Origin: Leptobrachium leishanense
Taxonomy: Eukaryota > Chordata > Amphibia > Anura > Megophryidae
DNA: 64,000 nucleotides
Direction of reading: 5' to 3'
NCBI GenBank assembly: GCA_009667805.1
Contig: CM019072.1
Coordinates: 39,425,519 to 39,489,518 of the forward strand
A program made the position numbers and the translations under genes. Positions 53,525 through 63,970 of the stretch are shown piece after piece. The notes below the pieces were generated by a model that was given only the letters and a program-made list of their open reading frames with translations, was not told the DNA's origin and searched no databases. Numbering within the stretch: position 1 is the stretch's first letter; each line of letters starts with the position of its first letter.

Positions 53525-55540
53525 CTGAGGCACGCACACACTCCGCTATAATACAGAGCACATACAGTATACACACACACTCCATTATATACAGAGCACA
53601 CATACACTCTGCTATATACAGAGCACACATACACATACACTCTGCTACATACAGAGCACACATACACAAACACTCTGCTATATACAGAGCACACACACAC
53701 TCTGCTATATACAGAGCACACACACACTCTGCTATATACAGAGCACACATACACACACTCCACTATATACAGAGCACACATACACACACACTCCGCTATA
53801 TACAGAGCACACATACACACACTCTGCTATACACACACTCAGCTATATACAGACACACAGCTATACACACACACACACACACAGCTATATACACACAGCT
53901 ATATACACACACGCACAGCTATATACACACACACTCCGCTATATACACACACACTCAGCTACACACACACACACACAGCTACACACACACACCTATATAC
54001 ACAAACACACACTCAGCTATACACACACTCAGCTATATACACACACAGCTATATACACACACGCACAGCTATATACACAAACACTCACTCAGCTATATAC
54101 ACACACACTCAGCTACACACACACACTCATCTATATACACACACACTCAGCTATACACACACACACAGCCACACACATACCTACACACACTCAGCTATAT
54201 ACACACACACACAGCACACACTCAGCTATACACACACACAGCACACACTCAGCTATACACACACACATACTCCGCTATACACACACACACAGCCACACAC
54301 ACACACCTACACACACTCACTCAGCTACACATGCACACACACTCAGCTATATACACACACACAGCTATATACACATACACTCACTCAGCTATATACACAC
54401 ACACAGCACACATTCAGCTATATACACACACTCAGCTATACACAAACACACAGACACACACATACCTACACACACACAATCAGCTACACACACAGCTATA
54501 TACACACACACAGCACACACTCAGCTATATACACACACAAACTCAGCTATACACACAGACACACACACACCTACACACACACACTCAGCTACACACACAC
54601 CCTCAGCTATATACACACACAGCTATATACACACACACACTCACTCAGCTCTATACACACACAGCACAAACTCAGCTATACACACACATACTCATCTATA
54701 CACACACACACAGCCCACACACACACACCTACACACACTCACTCAGCTACACACGCACACACACTCAGCTATATACACACACAGCTATATACACACACAC
54801 ACACACTCACTCAGCTATATACACACACACAGCACACACTCAGCTATATATACACACATACTCAGCTATACACACACACACACAGCCACACACACATACC
54901 TACACACACACAATCAGCTATACACACACAGCTATATACACACACACACAGCACACACTCAGCTATATACACACCAAACTCAGCTATACACACAGACACA
55001 CACACACCTACACACACACTCAGCTACACACACACACACACTCAGCTATATACACACACACTCAGCTATATACACACACACACAGCTATATACACACACA
55101 CACACACAGCTATATACACACACACTCACTCAGCTATATACACACACATACAGCTATATACACACACACACAGCTATATACACACACACTCACTCAGCTA
55201 TATACACACACAGCACACACTCAGCTATACACACACACATACTCAGCTATACACACACCTACACACCTACACACACTCACTCACTACACACGCGCACACA
55301 CTCAGCTATATACACACACACAGCTATATACACACACACTCACTCAGCTATATACACACACACAGCACACACTTGGCTATATACAGAACACACACTCAGC
55401 TATATACAGAACACACACTCAGCTACATACATGGCACACACTTGCACACGTTACACATACATAGCGCACCACCCAGACACACACCACACACATATATACA
55501 CCAGAGTGACACATGTATACACCCCACACACACACACACA
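53525..55540. repeat. CA-rich minisatellite with AGCTATATACACAC units
   Basis: About 2 kb of CACACACTCAGCTATATACA-like units of 18-40 bp, starting with TATACAGAGCACACA units at the left. A 657-codon open frame crosses it because stops are rare in this composition. Confidence 0.95.
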
Positions 55541-55617
55541 CAAAATTATTACTATATCAGAGCAGCAGCAGAAGTGGTAAAATTCAAATAAAGCAGTGTT
55601 TACACCTGCTTTGCAGC

Positions 55618-55823
55618 TTTTTTTTTTTTTTGTGAAAGGATTTTACCAGGAAGGATACATTGAGATTTCTCTCGTTTTCAAGTACGTCCTGGGTGGTGAG
55701 TATGTACCGTTAGGTGTCTTGCCAAGGACACTTGCTGGAGAGGTTGCTCGCTGGGATCGAACCCATGACTCCACAGGCTCTCTCCATGCAGAGCGGTGAC
55801 ATTACCTCTACTCCACCCAGCCG
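55618..55823 (-). mobile_element. tRNA-derived SINE with LINE-type tail (V-SINE-like)
   Basis: On the minus strand a tRNA-like head near 55823-55745 carries a perfect pol III box B, GGTTCGATCCC. A core with TGTCCTTGGCAAGACACC follows, resembling the conserved core of V-SINEs. The tail GTACTTGAAAACGAGAGAAA and TATCCTTCCTGGTAAAAT is the same as the Rex1-type LINE 3' end at 29511-29575, which would supply the RT. It ends in an A-run (T-run at 55618-55632). Confidence 0.7.
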
Positions 55824-56093
55824 GTCAGCTTAAATTGAAGCTGCTATCTTTAAGCAGCCTGGGTGCCTGTTAGCTAGGGTCTCCCCCCCCCATCCCATGT
55901 CATCCTGGAGTTGGTGGGCTAGTGTTTAAATAAGAGGGGGAGATATTTACAAAGCAGCGTGTCCTTCTCTTATCTCCCGAGCCGGATCTTCATCACCTTC
56001 ATGCTGTGCAGGGAAAGGGGCAGCACGAGGCTTCAAAGAACAGCTCCGCCTCTCAGCCTCTGCCGAAAGGAAACGATGCGTTTCTATTATCTA

Positions 56094-56158
56094 AGCGACG
56101 GGTTCTGCTGCCGGGCCAATCAAAGCCTTTGATTGGCCCGGCAGCAGAACCCGTCGCT
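56094..56158. repeat. Perfect 32-bp palindrome
   Basis: Arms 56094-56125 and 56127-56158 are exact complements with a single-base spacer. Centre: ATCAAAGCCTTTGAT. Confidence 0.95.
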
Positions 56159-56288
56159 GGGTGCACTCGGCACTCACTATCAGCTGGCCGGCCAGCTCCT
56201 AGTCTTTCCTGCTGTGGGCCTATTTTTAGAAAGGGGCCTGGAGCGACCGCTCCATCCGCCCCTATGTTAATCCGGCCCTGAGGAAAGG

Positions 56289-57293
56289 GTGTGTGAACAG
56301 TGTAAGCTAGAAAAAAAAGCCATCTCTGAATCAAATGTAGTAATTTTTGTCTCACTGTTGGTTAAACTCTGACGTAGAAATGTATCTGTATGCTGATTGG
56401 ATATAAGTTCTTTGAAATCTAATAAAAAGTCTAAGGAAGGATATTTTAGACATGACTGACGCTACATTGCTTTGTGGCTGATTTTGGTGTCTCTCGCCAT
56501 GGTGTAGCGCCGCGCCCGTGTTCAACTTTGATATATGAGAAGAAACTTGAAAAAGGTTTATTGAAATTTCATAAATGGTAATTATTATAGGGAATTTGTT
56601 TTTGTTTGCTTAAAATTCTAATTTATCAAGCACGGGCACCTCCCCTTTGGAAAGAAAAGAGAAAACGGACTTCTTTCAAAGGCACATCCATGGTGGAGGT
56701 GGAACGCAAGTCGCGGACTAGTGACATCATGCGCGGAGGCATTGTCTAGCGCCGGATGATTTTCACTTTGGTAATTAAGGATTGATTAGGACTATAAAGA
56801 CATTGCAGGACCTGTATGTTTATGATACACTGACTGAGGAAGCAATTGACTCGCAAAATGCGTCTCAGTGTTATTTTATACTGCATTTTATTGGAATAAA
56901 TGATTTTAACTTTTTATTATGGTCCTGCTGATGTTTGGTGCAATAGAATATCGCTGACATCGATCTGAAGGGGGATCCGGTACCTTTCTACTACTACCGG
57001 CTGCCTATACATCTGGTGTCCGAGAGGTGACATCTAAACACAAGACTCCAATTCCCCCCAAAAAAAGGGGGACATAAAAGACAAAGAACTCTGCTTTATT
57101 TGAAGGAAGCGCTACATTTACCGCAATTCTCCAAGATTACGACTTTGGTGGTTCAGGGTATCCCACCCTGCGGAAAATTTGATTCAAACAAATTGCTTTT
57201 TGTTACGTTTATTGCTTGAATTTGTTGCACTGTTCATTCTATCCATTGGGTGGCGTCGGATACATACATATTGATATGAAATAGTTCAGTCTG
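56289..57293. other. No gene seen
   Basis: A GAGGAAGCAATTGACTCGC...AATGCGTCTCAGTG segment at 56836-56872 resembles a common amphibian dispersed repeat that I cannot name. No coding domain. Confidence 0.4.
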
Positions 57294-57388
57294 TGTTATA
57301 CCCAGGACATACTTGAAAACGAGAGAAATCTCAATGTATCCTTCCTGGTAAAATACTTTATAAATAAATAAATAAATAAAAATAAATT
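57294..57388 (+). mobile_element. Rex1-type LINE 3' tail, short insertion
   Basis: Only the last ~75 bp plus (TAAA)n. It interrupts the L1 fragment to its right. Confidence 0.7.
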
Positions 57389-57560
57389 CATGAAGTCAGC
57401 AGATAGTCTGATTGGCAATGTTTGAAAAATATTTAATAGTTTTCGGAGGATTGTCATTCTTATTACAGCTAACCGCCCCAGCCATGACGGATTATGTTTT
57501 CTCCAATTAAATATCACAGCTTGTGATTTAGAAGTATTCATTGGGTGATACAAAACTTGT
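57389..57560 (-). pseudogene. L1 ORF2 C-terminal fragment
   Basis: SWLGRLAVIRMTILRKLLNIFQTLPIRL resembles SWLGRVAIIKMNLLPRLLYLFQTIPIRL in the L1 at 20908-22404, but is clearly diverged. Confidence 0.7.
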
Positions 57561-58114
57561 CTGTAGGGCAATTCCATGTCAAGTGAACAATTTTTTAATG
57601 ATTTTTTTTACCTCATGTCTTCCAATTTTCATAAAATTTTGTACACTCATTGAAAGATTTAAACTTAGTTTTGATCAAACCTTTTTTTTTTAATCTCTTC
57701 CAGTTTTGGAGTTATGAGGGTTTGAAATGTTTTAAAAAAATGACACTGTCGACCTTTCTGGACTACACACAAACCTTAAAAGCTCAGCCCAGAATTGAGA
57801 TATTTCAAAACTAAAAATACCACTCTCTTCAGAAATGCATGGGCTTTAATGTGATCTACCACATGACGACTTATTTTATAATTCAGTTAAAAAATGTAAC
57901 ATTTTAAAAAGTTATTTTAAATTATATAAGTACAATTGTCAAAAAAATTGTATTGATTTATATCATATTTCTAAAAGTTTTCTGCAAAATTTCATCTTGG
58001 GATCTCAATGGGATCATATTTTTAAAAAATATTTTGAACGTACATGTCTGCCTTATTGGGCTATGTTCAGGATGAATTGGTCTTATTGGAGTGAAATAAA
58101 AAAAATAAACTAGA
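57561..58114. other. AT-rich, no gene seen
   Basis: No recognised family; poly-T and poly-A runs. Confidence 0.4.
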
Positions 58115-58615
58115 CTTCTCGGTAACGTTAGCACTCACCTGCGTGAGCATTAACGTTAGCCCTGGTGGCCCTAACGTGGTCACACCATATTACAATCCAA
58201 ACGCTAACGGTTAAAAAACCCGTTAGCGATTGGTATCTTGCGCTTCCAGCACGAGGTTACTGTACTTTGCGCTCCCTTTGCTTAACATGGGGAGTGCAAA
58301 GTGTTTAATTTGCATTAATATTACATTGTACTAACGCTAATTACCGTCAGGCTGCATTTAACCACAGCCTGGACCTGGTGCTAACGGATCCCACTGCTGC
58401 AGAATCCGTCAGAACCAGCAGAAACTGAACCAAATTGGCCACATACTCCCCTCTAATCCCACGGCGAGGACCCTGGCTCCAACCGCCTCCTCTGTCCACC
58501 GGGAGCAGGGAGAGCCTGGGTGGAAAAGTCCCCCAATCTCCGTCTGCGGATCACTACGCCGACCTGCTGGATCTTGCGAGGCGAGAACCCATGGCTTGGT
58601 GTTTATGTTTCGGAT
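58115..58615 (+). mobile_element. Truncated relative of the 5510-6249 MITE
   Basis: AACGTTAGC.CTCACCTG.GTGAGC, ATTACAATCCAAACGCTAACGG and CGAGGTTACTGTACTTTG.GCTCCC follow the same order as in 5530-5680. Both TIRs are missing. Confidence 0.75.
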
Positions 58616-58619
58616 AAAG

Positions 58620-58870
58620 CCTGAAGTGCGGTTAATCCTAGGATTACCCGGGTAATCCTGACATTACCCAAAACCGCTGGGTAAAGATGCCTAACCAACT
58701 GCCCTTGGGTAACAGTCTGGAAGAACTGAAAATTTCACACTTTACCCGAATAATGTGCAAATCTGAAGTTACACCCGGGTAATTTGAGGAATATCCACAG
58801 CTTCACCTGGGTAATCTGCAGAGCATCCAAACCCGCTTGAGTAACAGTGAATTTTGCTATTATCTATGGA
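58620..58870. repeat. Cluster of CCCGGGTAA-like words
   Basis: ATTACCCGGGTAAT at 58642-58655 and variants near 58671, 58743, 58768, 58806 and 58834, spaced about 30-75 bp. No coding sequence. Confidence 0.5.
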
Positions 58871-58939
58871 TATTATCAATGAAAATGGCAAAAGACAAAC
58901 ATTAAAATGTATTGCGGATATAATGAATATACTGTATAT

Positions 58940-59041
58940 ATACAGTCAGGTCCAGAAATATTGGGACATCGACACAATTCTAACATCTTTGTCTCTATAC
59001 ACCACCACAATGGAGTTGGAATGAAACAAACACAATGTGCT
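58940..59041 (+). repeat. Tc1 terminal inverted repeat
   Basis: TACAGTCAGGTCCAGAAATA and GACACAATTCTAACATCTTTG, the left end of a vertebrate Tc1 element. It matches 6805-6894 in reverse. The transposase is not present; a TTAA MITE follows. Confidence 0.75.
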
Positions 59042-59045
59042 TTAA

Positions 59046-59258
59046 CCCTTTCGCTGCTGAGCTATTTCACGCCTCTGTGCTGAGCTAATTTTTACTGGTT
59101 TCGCTCATCATGTTTAACCGCGTTTTGAAGCCTTATTTTAATATATGACCCAGACATGTTATACTGAATATCGTTCTTTCCGGCAGACTCATAATATGTC
59201 ATTATTATATGTATACGTCATGTCCTGTCTGTATATTATAACAAAAAATGCAATAAAA
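59046..59258 (-). mobile_element. TTAA MITE, third copy, truncated by DIRS
   Basis: Starts after TTAA (59042-59045) with CCCTTTCGCTGCTGAG and follows the AT-rich end of 37625-37400 in reverse. Cut at the DIRS boundary in AATGCAATAAAA. Confidence 0.8.
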
Positions 59259-59260
59259 TG

Positions 59261-59326
59261 ATAGAATTTAGCTAAGTATGACGATAAGTTACAATTTTAA
59301 TAATAAGACTCTGAGGCGAGTATTGC
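59261..59326. repeat. DIRS terminal repeat segment
   Basis: 66 bp that reappears inverted at 59712-59777 with three mismatches. It is the outermost part of the 3' terminal repeat. Confidence 0.8.
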
Positions 59327-59711
59327 TTCTCTTTCTTGCTTTATTAAACATAGCAGCAAGTGGCAACTAGCAAGAACTTTGGAAATATGAAGCATTTATA
59401 TTGAATAAAAGAGAAAGACATATAATAACAGTAGTAACAGGTATATATGGTATCTTCCAACACCCCTTTCACTCCTTTGGATCGGTCCTCTTTCCTGTCA
59501 GAGCCCATCAAACCCAGTCAACATCCCTCCTACTTCCTCTTTCTTTGCTGTACGAGGTGATCAGTGTAGGTGCGTAGGGAACCCAAAGGGCAATCCACCG
59601 GAGACCAGGAAATCCTTCATGAGGCTGAGGAAAAAGAAGACGTGAGCATGGAAGATATTGGATCCGCAGACCCAGTAATACAATAAACCACAACAGCGGT
59701 GGGAGTGGTGG

Positions 59712-59810
59712 GCAATACTCGCCTCAGAGTCTTATTATTAAATTTCTAACTTATCGTCATACTTCGCTAAATTCTATAATTTTAATACATCGACTCTGAG
59801 GCTCCTATTG
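59712..59810. repeat. DIRS internal complementary region
   Basis: The first part is complementary to the terminal segment 59261-59326. The second part, with CGACTCTGAGGCTCCTATTGC, is expected to match the other end outside the window. In DIRS models this region templates joining of the termini into a circle. Confidence 0.7.
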
Positions 59811-59821
59811 CTTGTTCAAAG

Positions 59822-61231
59822 CTAACCCACAACTGCGGATGACCAATGAACAACAGGTTTAAAAGAAAAGGATCGGAAGGTGGACTCTCTGGACCAATCA
59901 GCTGATCGCAATAAGTCCTCCAACCGACAACCTGCCGAAACAGCGGAAGACGCCACAGCATTGCGAATTGAATGAGCGCCAAACATAGAGTTATCAACAA
60001 TACCAGTTAAACCCAAAAGCCAGCGTGCAAGCGTAGTCGTACCTACCGGGGCGAAAGGAGATTTAAATGAAATGAAAAGAGGAGAAACCCCCGGACCCCA
60101 GAGCGAAGCGGTACGGGATTCATATCCCTGAAGACACAAAACCGGGCATAAAGCCGGGCGTAACGGAAATGCCGGATAAAATGCCGCCGAAATGGCCGCC
60201 TTAGTACGGCGGGAGATGTCAAAGCGCACACCCTCAGGCACGAAGGAACGTGCGTTGAAGTCCAACGCCCTGACATCGGCCACCCGTTTGCAAGATATCA
60301 AACATAGAAGGGCTAGTAACTTAGCAGAAAGTTGATGCAAGGTTAGAGCCTGGTTAGAGGGCCATTGTTCTAGAAAACTAAGTAACAGGGTCACATCCCA
60401 AGTTGTCGTATACCACGGCAACGAGGGACGGTCAGCCCTGATACCTTTAAGCAGACGACATACCAACGGGTGTTTGTCTAAAGGCGTCCCATGGAAGCCC
60501 ACATGATAGGCAGATAGAGCGGATCTGTATACATTAAGCGTGCGATAAGCTTTACCTTGATCAAAGACTTCCATAAGGAAGTCCAATACGAAGCTCAAAG
60601 GGGCCTGGAAGGGATCTTGATCCCTTGACAGACACCAATGATGCCAGGTGAGCCAAGCCAATTTATAGCAGGATCTAGTACCTGGGGCCCATGCATGGCG
60701 TAGGAGCGCCATAGTCCGTTCCGAAATCTCTCCGGCTCCCCCGGGCGTCCCGATACCAGCGAGGCCAACAACAGACTGTGGCCTGGGGATAGTAGCGGGT
60801 GAGGGTGTCCGGATGAGTCTACCAGGAGATCCGGGAGAGACAGGAGAGAGCGGGGAACATCCACTAGGAGATCCAATAGAATCGGGAACCATGGTTGGTT
60901 CTGCCAAAACGGGGTGATTAACACAACCTGGACCTGATGGGTCCTGACATGTCGCAGCGATCAATTGAAATGGTGGGAAGGCGTACTGGCGAGCCCCGGA
61001 CCAATCCTGCAGGAAAGCGTCCGTTGCCTCGGCCAGTGGGTCTGGCCGCCAACTGTAGAAGATCGAGAGATGGGCATTGAGGCAATAAGTCCACATGAAA
61101 CGGCCCCCACAGGGTCGCCACGTCGGAGAACACTGACGAGCGCAGACGCCAATCCCCGGAGTCTTCTGTGTGCCTTGAATTCCAATCTGCGAATTGGTTC
61201 GAGATTCCCGGAATAAACTGCGCTTGGACAA
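59822..61231 (-). CDS. DIRS tyrosine recombinase, catalytic Tyr replaced
   Basis: A 469-codon open frame. The N-terminal part (FYSWRPDPLAEATDAFLQDW, FPPFQLI) is the tail usually attached to DIRS RNase H/methylase. A SAM-like domain (MALLRHAWAPGTRSCYKLAW onward) follows, then the catalytic core: KRVADVRALD with the first Arg and AHSIRNAVASSA with His (59974-59972) and Arg (59965-59963). In the end block, ADWSRESTFRSF.FKPVV, Tyr is expected after RSF; here the codon at 59866-59864 is TCT, Ser. It would resolve and integrate circular DNA, but this copy is probably dead. The real start is unclear. Confidence 0.8.
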   Translation of the reverse strand: MSKRSLFRESRTNSQIGIQGTQKTPGIGVCARQCSPTWRPCGGRFMWTYCLNAHLSIFYSWRPDPLAEATDAFLQDWSGARQYAFPPFQLIAATCQDPSGPGCVNHPVLAEPTMVPDSIGSPSGCSPLSPVSPGSPGRLIRTPSPATIPRPQSVVGLAGIGTPGGAGEISERTMALLRHAWAPGTRSCYKLAWLTWHHWCLSRDQDPFQAPLSFVLDFLMEVFDQGKAYRTLNVYRSALSAYHVGFHGTPLDKHPLVCRLLKGIRADRPSLPWYTTTWDVTLLLSFLEQWPSNQALTLHQLSAKLLALLCLISCKRVADVRALDFNARSFVPEGVRFDISRRTKAAISAAFYPAFPLRPALCPVLCLQGYESRTASLWGPGVSPLFISFKSPFAPVGTTTLARWLLGLTGIVDNSMFGAHSIRNAVASSAVSAGCRLEDLLRSADWSRESTFRSFSFKPVVHWSSAVVG

Positions 61232-61782
61232 CGATCCCTGTTTGAAAACACCACTCCCAAAGACGGGAAGCCATTGTCGTCAGAAGCAGGGAGCGAGGAC
61301 CGCCCAGTGAGTTGATATATCGGACCGCCGGGAAATTGTCCATCCGGAGGAGGACAGATCGATGTGTGTGATCCTTGAGGAAACTCTGGAGCGCAAAGAG
61401 CCCTGCCAAGAGTTCCAAGCCGTTCATGTGTAGATGACGTCCCTGAGCGGACCAGCGACCTCCCGTGGAGGAACCTTCGCAATAAGCACCCCAACCTTAC
61501 CCACAAGCGTTGGAGTCGATTGTAATAGTCGGGGGCGACACTAGGATATGCCTGCCGTTGCAGGAGTGGAGGTGATCGGTCCACCATTCCAGATCTAGTC
61601 TGGCCTCTCCCGAGAGAGAGAGAGATCTGAGCAGAGTAGGGAAGACCTCTCCTGAGAAAAGGGGCCTTCAGGCGTTGGAGGGCCCGATAGTGCAGGGGGG
61701 CTGGTGTCACCGCCAGCCTTGTCGCTGCCAAAAGGCCGATCACGCGAGCCAGATCCCGTAATGAAGGAGCATGAGCCCCCAA
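60918..61782 (-). pseudogene. DIRS RT connection and RNase H domain
   Basis: RDLARVIGLLAATRLAVTPAPLHYRALQRLK continues the RT thumb, in a different frame from RT. Next comes an EWW-type segment, then the RNase H block TIDSNA.GWGAY with a TAA stop (plus 61497-61499) inside it. LELLAGLFALQSFLK with the catalytic Glu and LLRMDNFPAVRYIN with an Asp follow in an open frame from 61427. At least two frame changes and one stop make it non-functional as a single protein. Confidence 0.7.
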
Positions 61783-63970
61783 AAGAGATCAAACTTCGCG
61801 TAATATCGATCGACATTTGGGCAGAGGAACACTGAGAGACATCAGGGTACTGTCCACCCCGAATCCCAGGAATTCTAGGGTTTGAGATGGGGAAAGAATC
61901 GATTTCTCCTGGTTCACTAGGAATCCCAGAGACTGAAAGAGGTCGACCGTCCATCGTACCTGGAGACGTAGCAGACTCTCTGACGAGGCCATTAGCAATA
62001 CGTCGTCCAGGTATACAATGAGGCGGACTCCTTTGGCACGTAACCATGCCACGACCGGCTTCAGCACCTTGGTAAAGCACCAAGGGGCTGAAGACAGGCC
62101 GAAAGGTAGACAACGAAATCTCCAGAGGTCTGGACCCCAACGGAATTGGAGGAAATTCTGCGATTCCCTGGCGATCGGGATGGTCAAGTATGCGTCCTTG
62201 AGATCCACCTTTGCCAACCAATTGTGGGGTCTCAAGATATCTTTGAGCATGTGCATGCCCTCCATCTGGAAGTGACGGTAGACCACCGTCCCATTCAACT
62301 CTCTGAGGTTGATGACTGGACGGACGCCTCCGTCCTTCTTGGGAACCAAGAACAAGTTGCTCAGGAAACCTGAAGTCCCCTGTGGAACTCGTTCTATGGC
62401 TCCTTTCTGGCACAGTTCCAAAATCTCCCGTTCCACCAATGCCCTCCCCTCCCCCAAAAAGGGGAGAGGGTGGGGAATCGTCAGTTGGTGCGGTGGAGAA
62501 GAGAACTCCAGAACAAACCTTTGTACAGTATTGAGGACCCATGGGTCCGATGTAATGCGACCCCACGCGGTGTGAAAATATTTTAAACAACCCCCCACCT
62601 TGGTTGTAGACGGGTGTATGAGGTGTAAAATTACCTGTATGTCTGAAGGTCGAGGAAGAATGACCTCCTCTGGCACCCCGGAATCCTCTGCCACGCCACG
62701 GCTGTGAACGGGTAGGGAAGAACAGGGAAGGTGCAGGAGCAGAGGTCGTGGAGAGGTTGCCTCCCGTGGGACCTGATGAGATGGGTTTTGCACGGCCGGT
62801 AGCTCTGCCCCGATATCCACCGGCCCGTGGGAAAACCCCAGAAAACACCTTTTTCAGAGAATTGGATACACGTTCCATCGTGTTGAAAGCACTGGAATAT
62901 TCATTCATGTCTCTTAGGAAACCTTTGCCGAATAACGCTCCATTAGCTGCAGCACCTAATTCATTATCAGCTACGCCAGCCAGTTGGCGGTCCATTTTCA
63001 AGAGGATGCATTTGCGCCTTTCGGAGGCAAGAGCTGTGTTAGCATTACCCAGGAAACTGAGTGATCTCTGGGCCCAATTAGTAACTTGAAAGGGGTCCAT
63101 GAGATCACCAGATAATTTCGCTTGTTCTGCTGTATCCAGCAATTTAACCAAAGGACCCATGGTGTCGAGCAATTTATCTTGGCAAACCCTAAATGCGTGG
63201 TCTATGCCTTTGCTGGGAGTCCAACCTTTAGGGGTGACAAAGTCCACAAAGGCTTTATCCACGTCAGGGGTTAAACAAGTTTTCCCACTCGTGGTAGGGC
63301 GAGGGGATTCCGCTTTCATGCGGTTCCGAGTAGCCTTATCCAGGACTTTACGCGCCTGTGCGTCAAAACATTGTTCTACATGGGGTAGTGGGGACCATTC
63401 AGTGGACCGTGGATGGGAAAGGTCCTCTGGACAAAAAAGGGGGTTACCCAATGGATCATAAATAATGCCCGGGCGGGCTTTTGACTCTACCTCCACTGAG
63501 GTCTCAGCAAATTCCTCATCTGAGGCATACACATCTATGGCATCGCTATTGGTATCCTCCTCCGAATCCAGGTTATTGTCCTGAAGCGGAGCAGGGACAA
63601 CAGCGGTGTCAAGGTTGGATACGGTAGTAATTATAACCTTTTTGGTGTGAGCTGACACCGTGTGTGCAGAAGCCCGTTTACGGGTTGCAGCAGCAGGGGA
63701 TGGGTGCACGTGTCCCGGCATTGTTGCGGGGATGCCAACCCCTTCAGTCACGTGTCGTGCGTGCCTCACTGACTGTTTCCCCGTGGTGGTGGCCAGGGGG
63801 GTCTCGGGGGGCCTCACCGCGGTGAGTATATCGCCCTTATCAATAGCCACCAGTGGCGGGGGATCATCAGTATGGCGATTCTCAGCCATCATTTCTTTAA
63901 GGGAGCAGGTGAAATCTGCTGACAGGACAGAAACTGCTTTAAAAACTGCAGAGTCAATAGACGCCTGCAT
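61595..63970 (-). CDS. DIRS Gag-like ORF, reading on through RT in another frame
   Basis: From the ATG at 63970: a polar N-terminus, an acidic segment (DSEEDTNSDAIDVYASDEEF), then the conserved DIRS Gag-like core (FVDFVTPKGWTPSKGIDHAF, DPFQVTNWAQRSLSFLGNANTAL, ERRKCILLKMDRQLAGVADNEL), then a Gly/Arg-rich C-terminal region (GGYRGRATGR, WRGRGFRGARGG) likely to bind RNA. The recognisable protein ends near 62600. The remaining ~340 codons run antiphase to RT without a stop and may not be a real domain. Confidence 0.75.
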   Translation of the reverse strand: MQASIDSAVFKAVSVLSADFTCSLKEMMAENRHTDDPPPLVAIDKGDILTAVRPPETPLATTTGKQSVRHARHVTEGVGIPATMPGHVHPSPAAATRKRASAHTVSAHTKKVIITTVSNLDTAVVPAPLQDNNLDSEEDTNSDAIDVYASDEEFAETSVEVESKARPGIIYDPLGNPLFCPEDLSHPRSTEWSPLPHVEQCFDAQARKVLDKATRNRMKAESPRPTTSGKTCLTPDVDKAFVDFVTPKGWTPSKGIDHAFRVCQDKLLDTMGPLVKLLDTAEQAKLSGDLMDPFQVTNWAQRSLSFLGNANTALASERRKCILLKMDRQLAGVADNELGAAANGALFGKGFLRDMNEYSSAFNTMERVSNSLKKVFSGVFPRAGGYRGRATGRAKPISSGPTGGNLSTTSAPAPSLFFPTRSQPWRGRGFRGARGGHSSSTFRHTGNFTPHTPVYNQGGGLFKIFSHRVGSHYIGPMGPQYCTKVCSGVLFSTAPTDDSPPSPLFGGGEGIGGTGDFGTVPERSHRTSSTGDFRFPEQLVLGSQEGRRRPSSHQPQRVEWDGGLPSLPDGGHAHAQRYLETPQLVGKGGSQGRILDHPDRQGIAEFPPIPLGSRPLEISLSTFRPVFSPLVLYQGAEAGRGMVTCQRSPPHCIPGRRIANGLVRESATSPGTMDGRPLSVSGIPSEPGEIDSFPISNPRIPGIRGGQYPDVSQCSSAQMSIDITRSLISFGGSCSFITGSGSRDRPFGSDKAGGDTSPPALSGPPTPEGPFSQERSSLLCSDLSLSRERPD
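61789..62820 (-). CDS. DIRS reverse transcriptase domain
   Basis: Open for 343 codons. RT blocks: SNLFLVPKKDGGVRPVINL, WLAKVDLKDAYLTIPI with the first catalytic Asp, CLPFGLSSAPWCFTKVL and LIVYLDDVLLM with the catalytic Asp pair at 62007-62002. TLEFLGFGVDS follows. Typical of DIRS RT. It overlaps the Gag-like frame for more than 1 kb, and its first ATG (62820) is probably not the true start. The stop at 61789 separates it from RNase H. Confidence 0.85.
   Translation of the reverse strand: MDIGAELPAVQNPSHQVPREATSPRPLLLHLPCSSLPVHSRGVAEDSGVPEEVILPRPSDIQVILHLIHPSTTKVGGCLKYFHTAWGRITSDPWVLNTVQRFVLEFSSPPHQLTIPHPLPFLGEGRALVEREILELCQKGAIERVPQGTSGFLSNLFLVPKKDGGVRPVINLRELNGTVVYRHFQMEGMHMLKDILRPHNWLAKVDLKDAYLTIPIARESQNFLQFRWGPDLWRFRCLPFGLSSAPWCFTKVLKPVVAWLRAKGVRLIVYLDDVLLMASSESLLRLQVRWTVDLFQSLGFLVNQEKSILSPSQTLEFLGFGVDSTLMSLSVPLPKCRSILREV

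Larger units (their letters stand above)
53462..56280. mobile_element. hAT-type element with CAGGGCCGGATTAA ends
   Basis: Perfect 14-bp TIRs CAGGGCCGGATTAA and TTAATCCGGCCCTG, flanked by an exact 8-bp duplication AGGAAAGG (53454-53461, 56281-56288). The interior is mostly a CA-rich array, a SINE and a perfect palindrome. It codes for nothing, so it is a non-autonomous element. Confidence 0.9.

Noticed and set aside
53491..55464. 657-codon frame rich in His and Thr
   Set aside because: CA-rich low-complexity DNA; no start context, domain or codon structure beyond the repeat.
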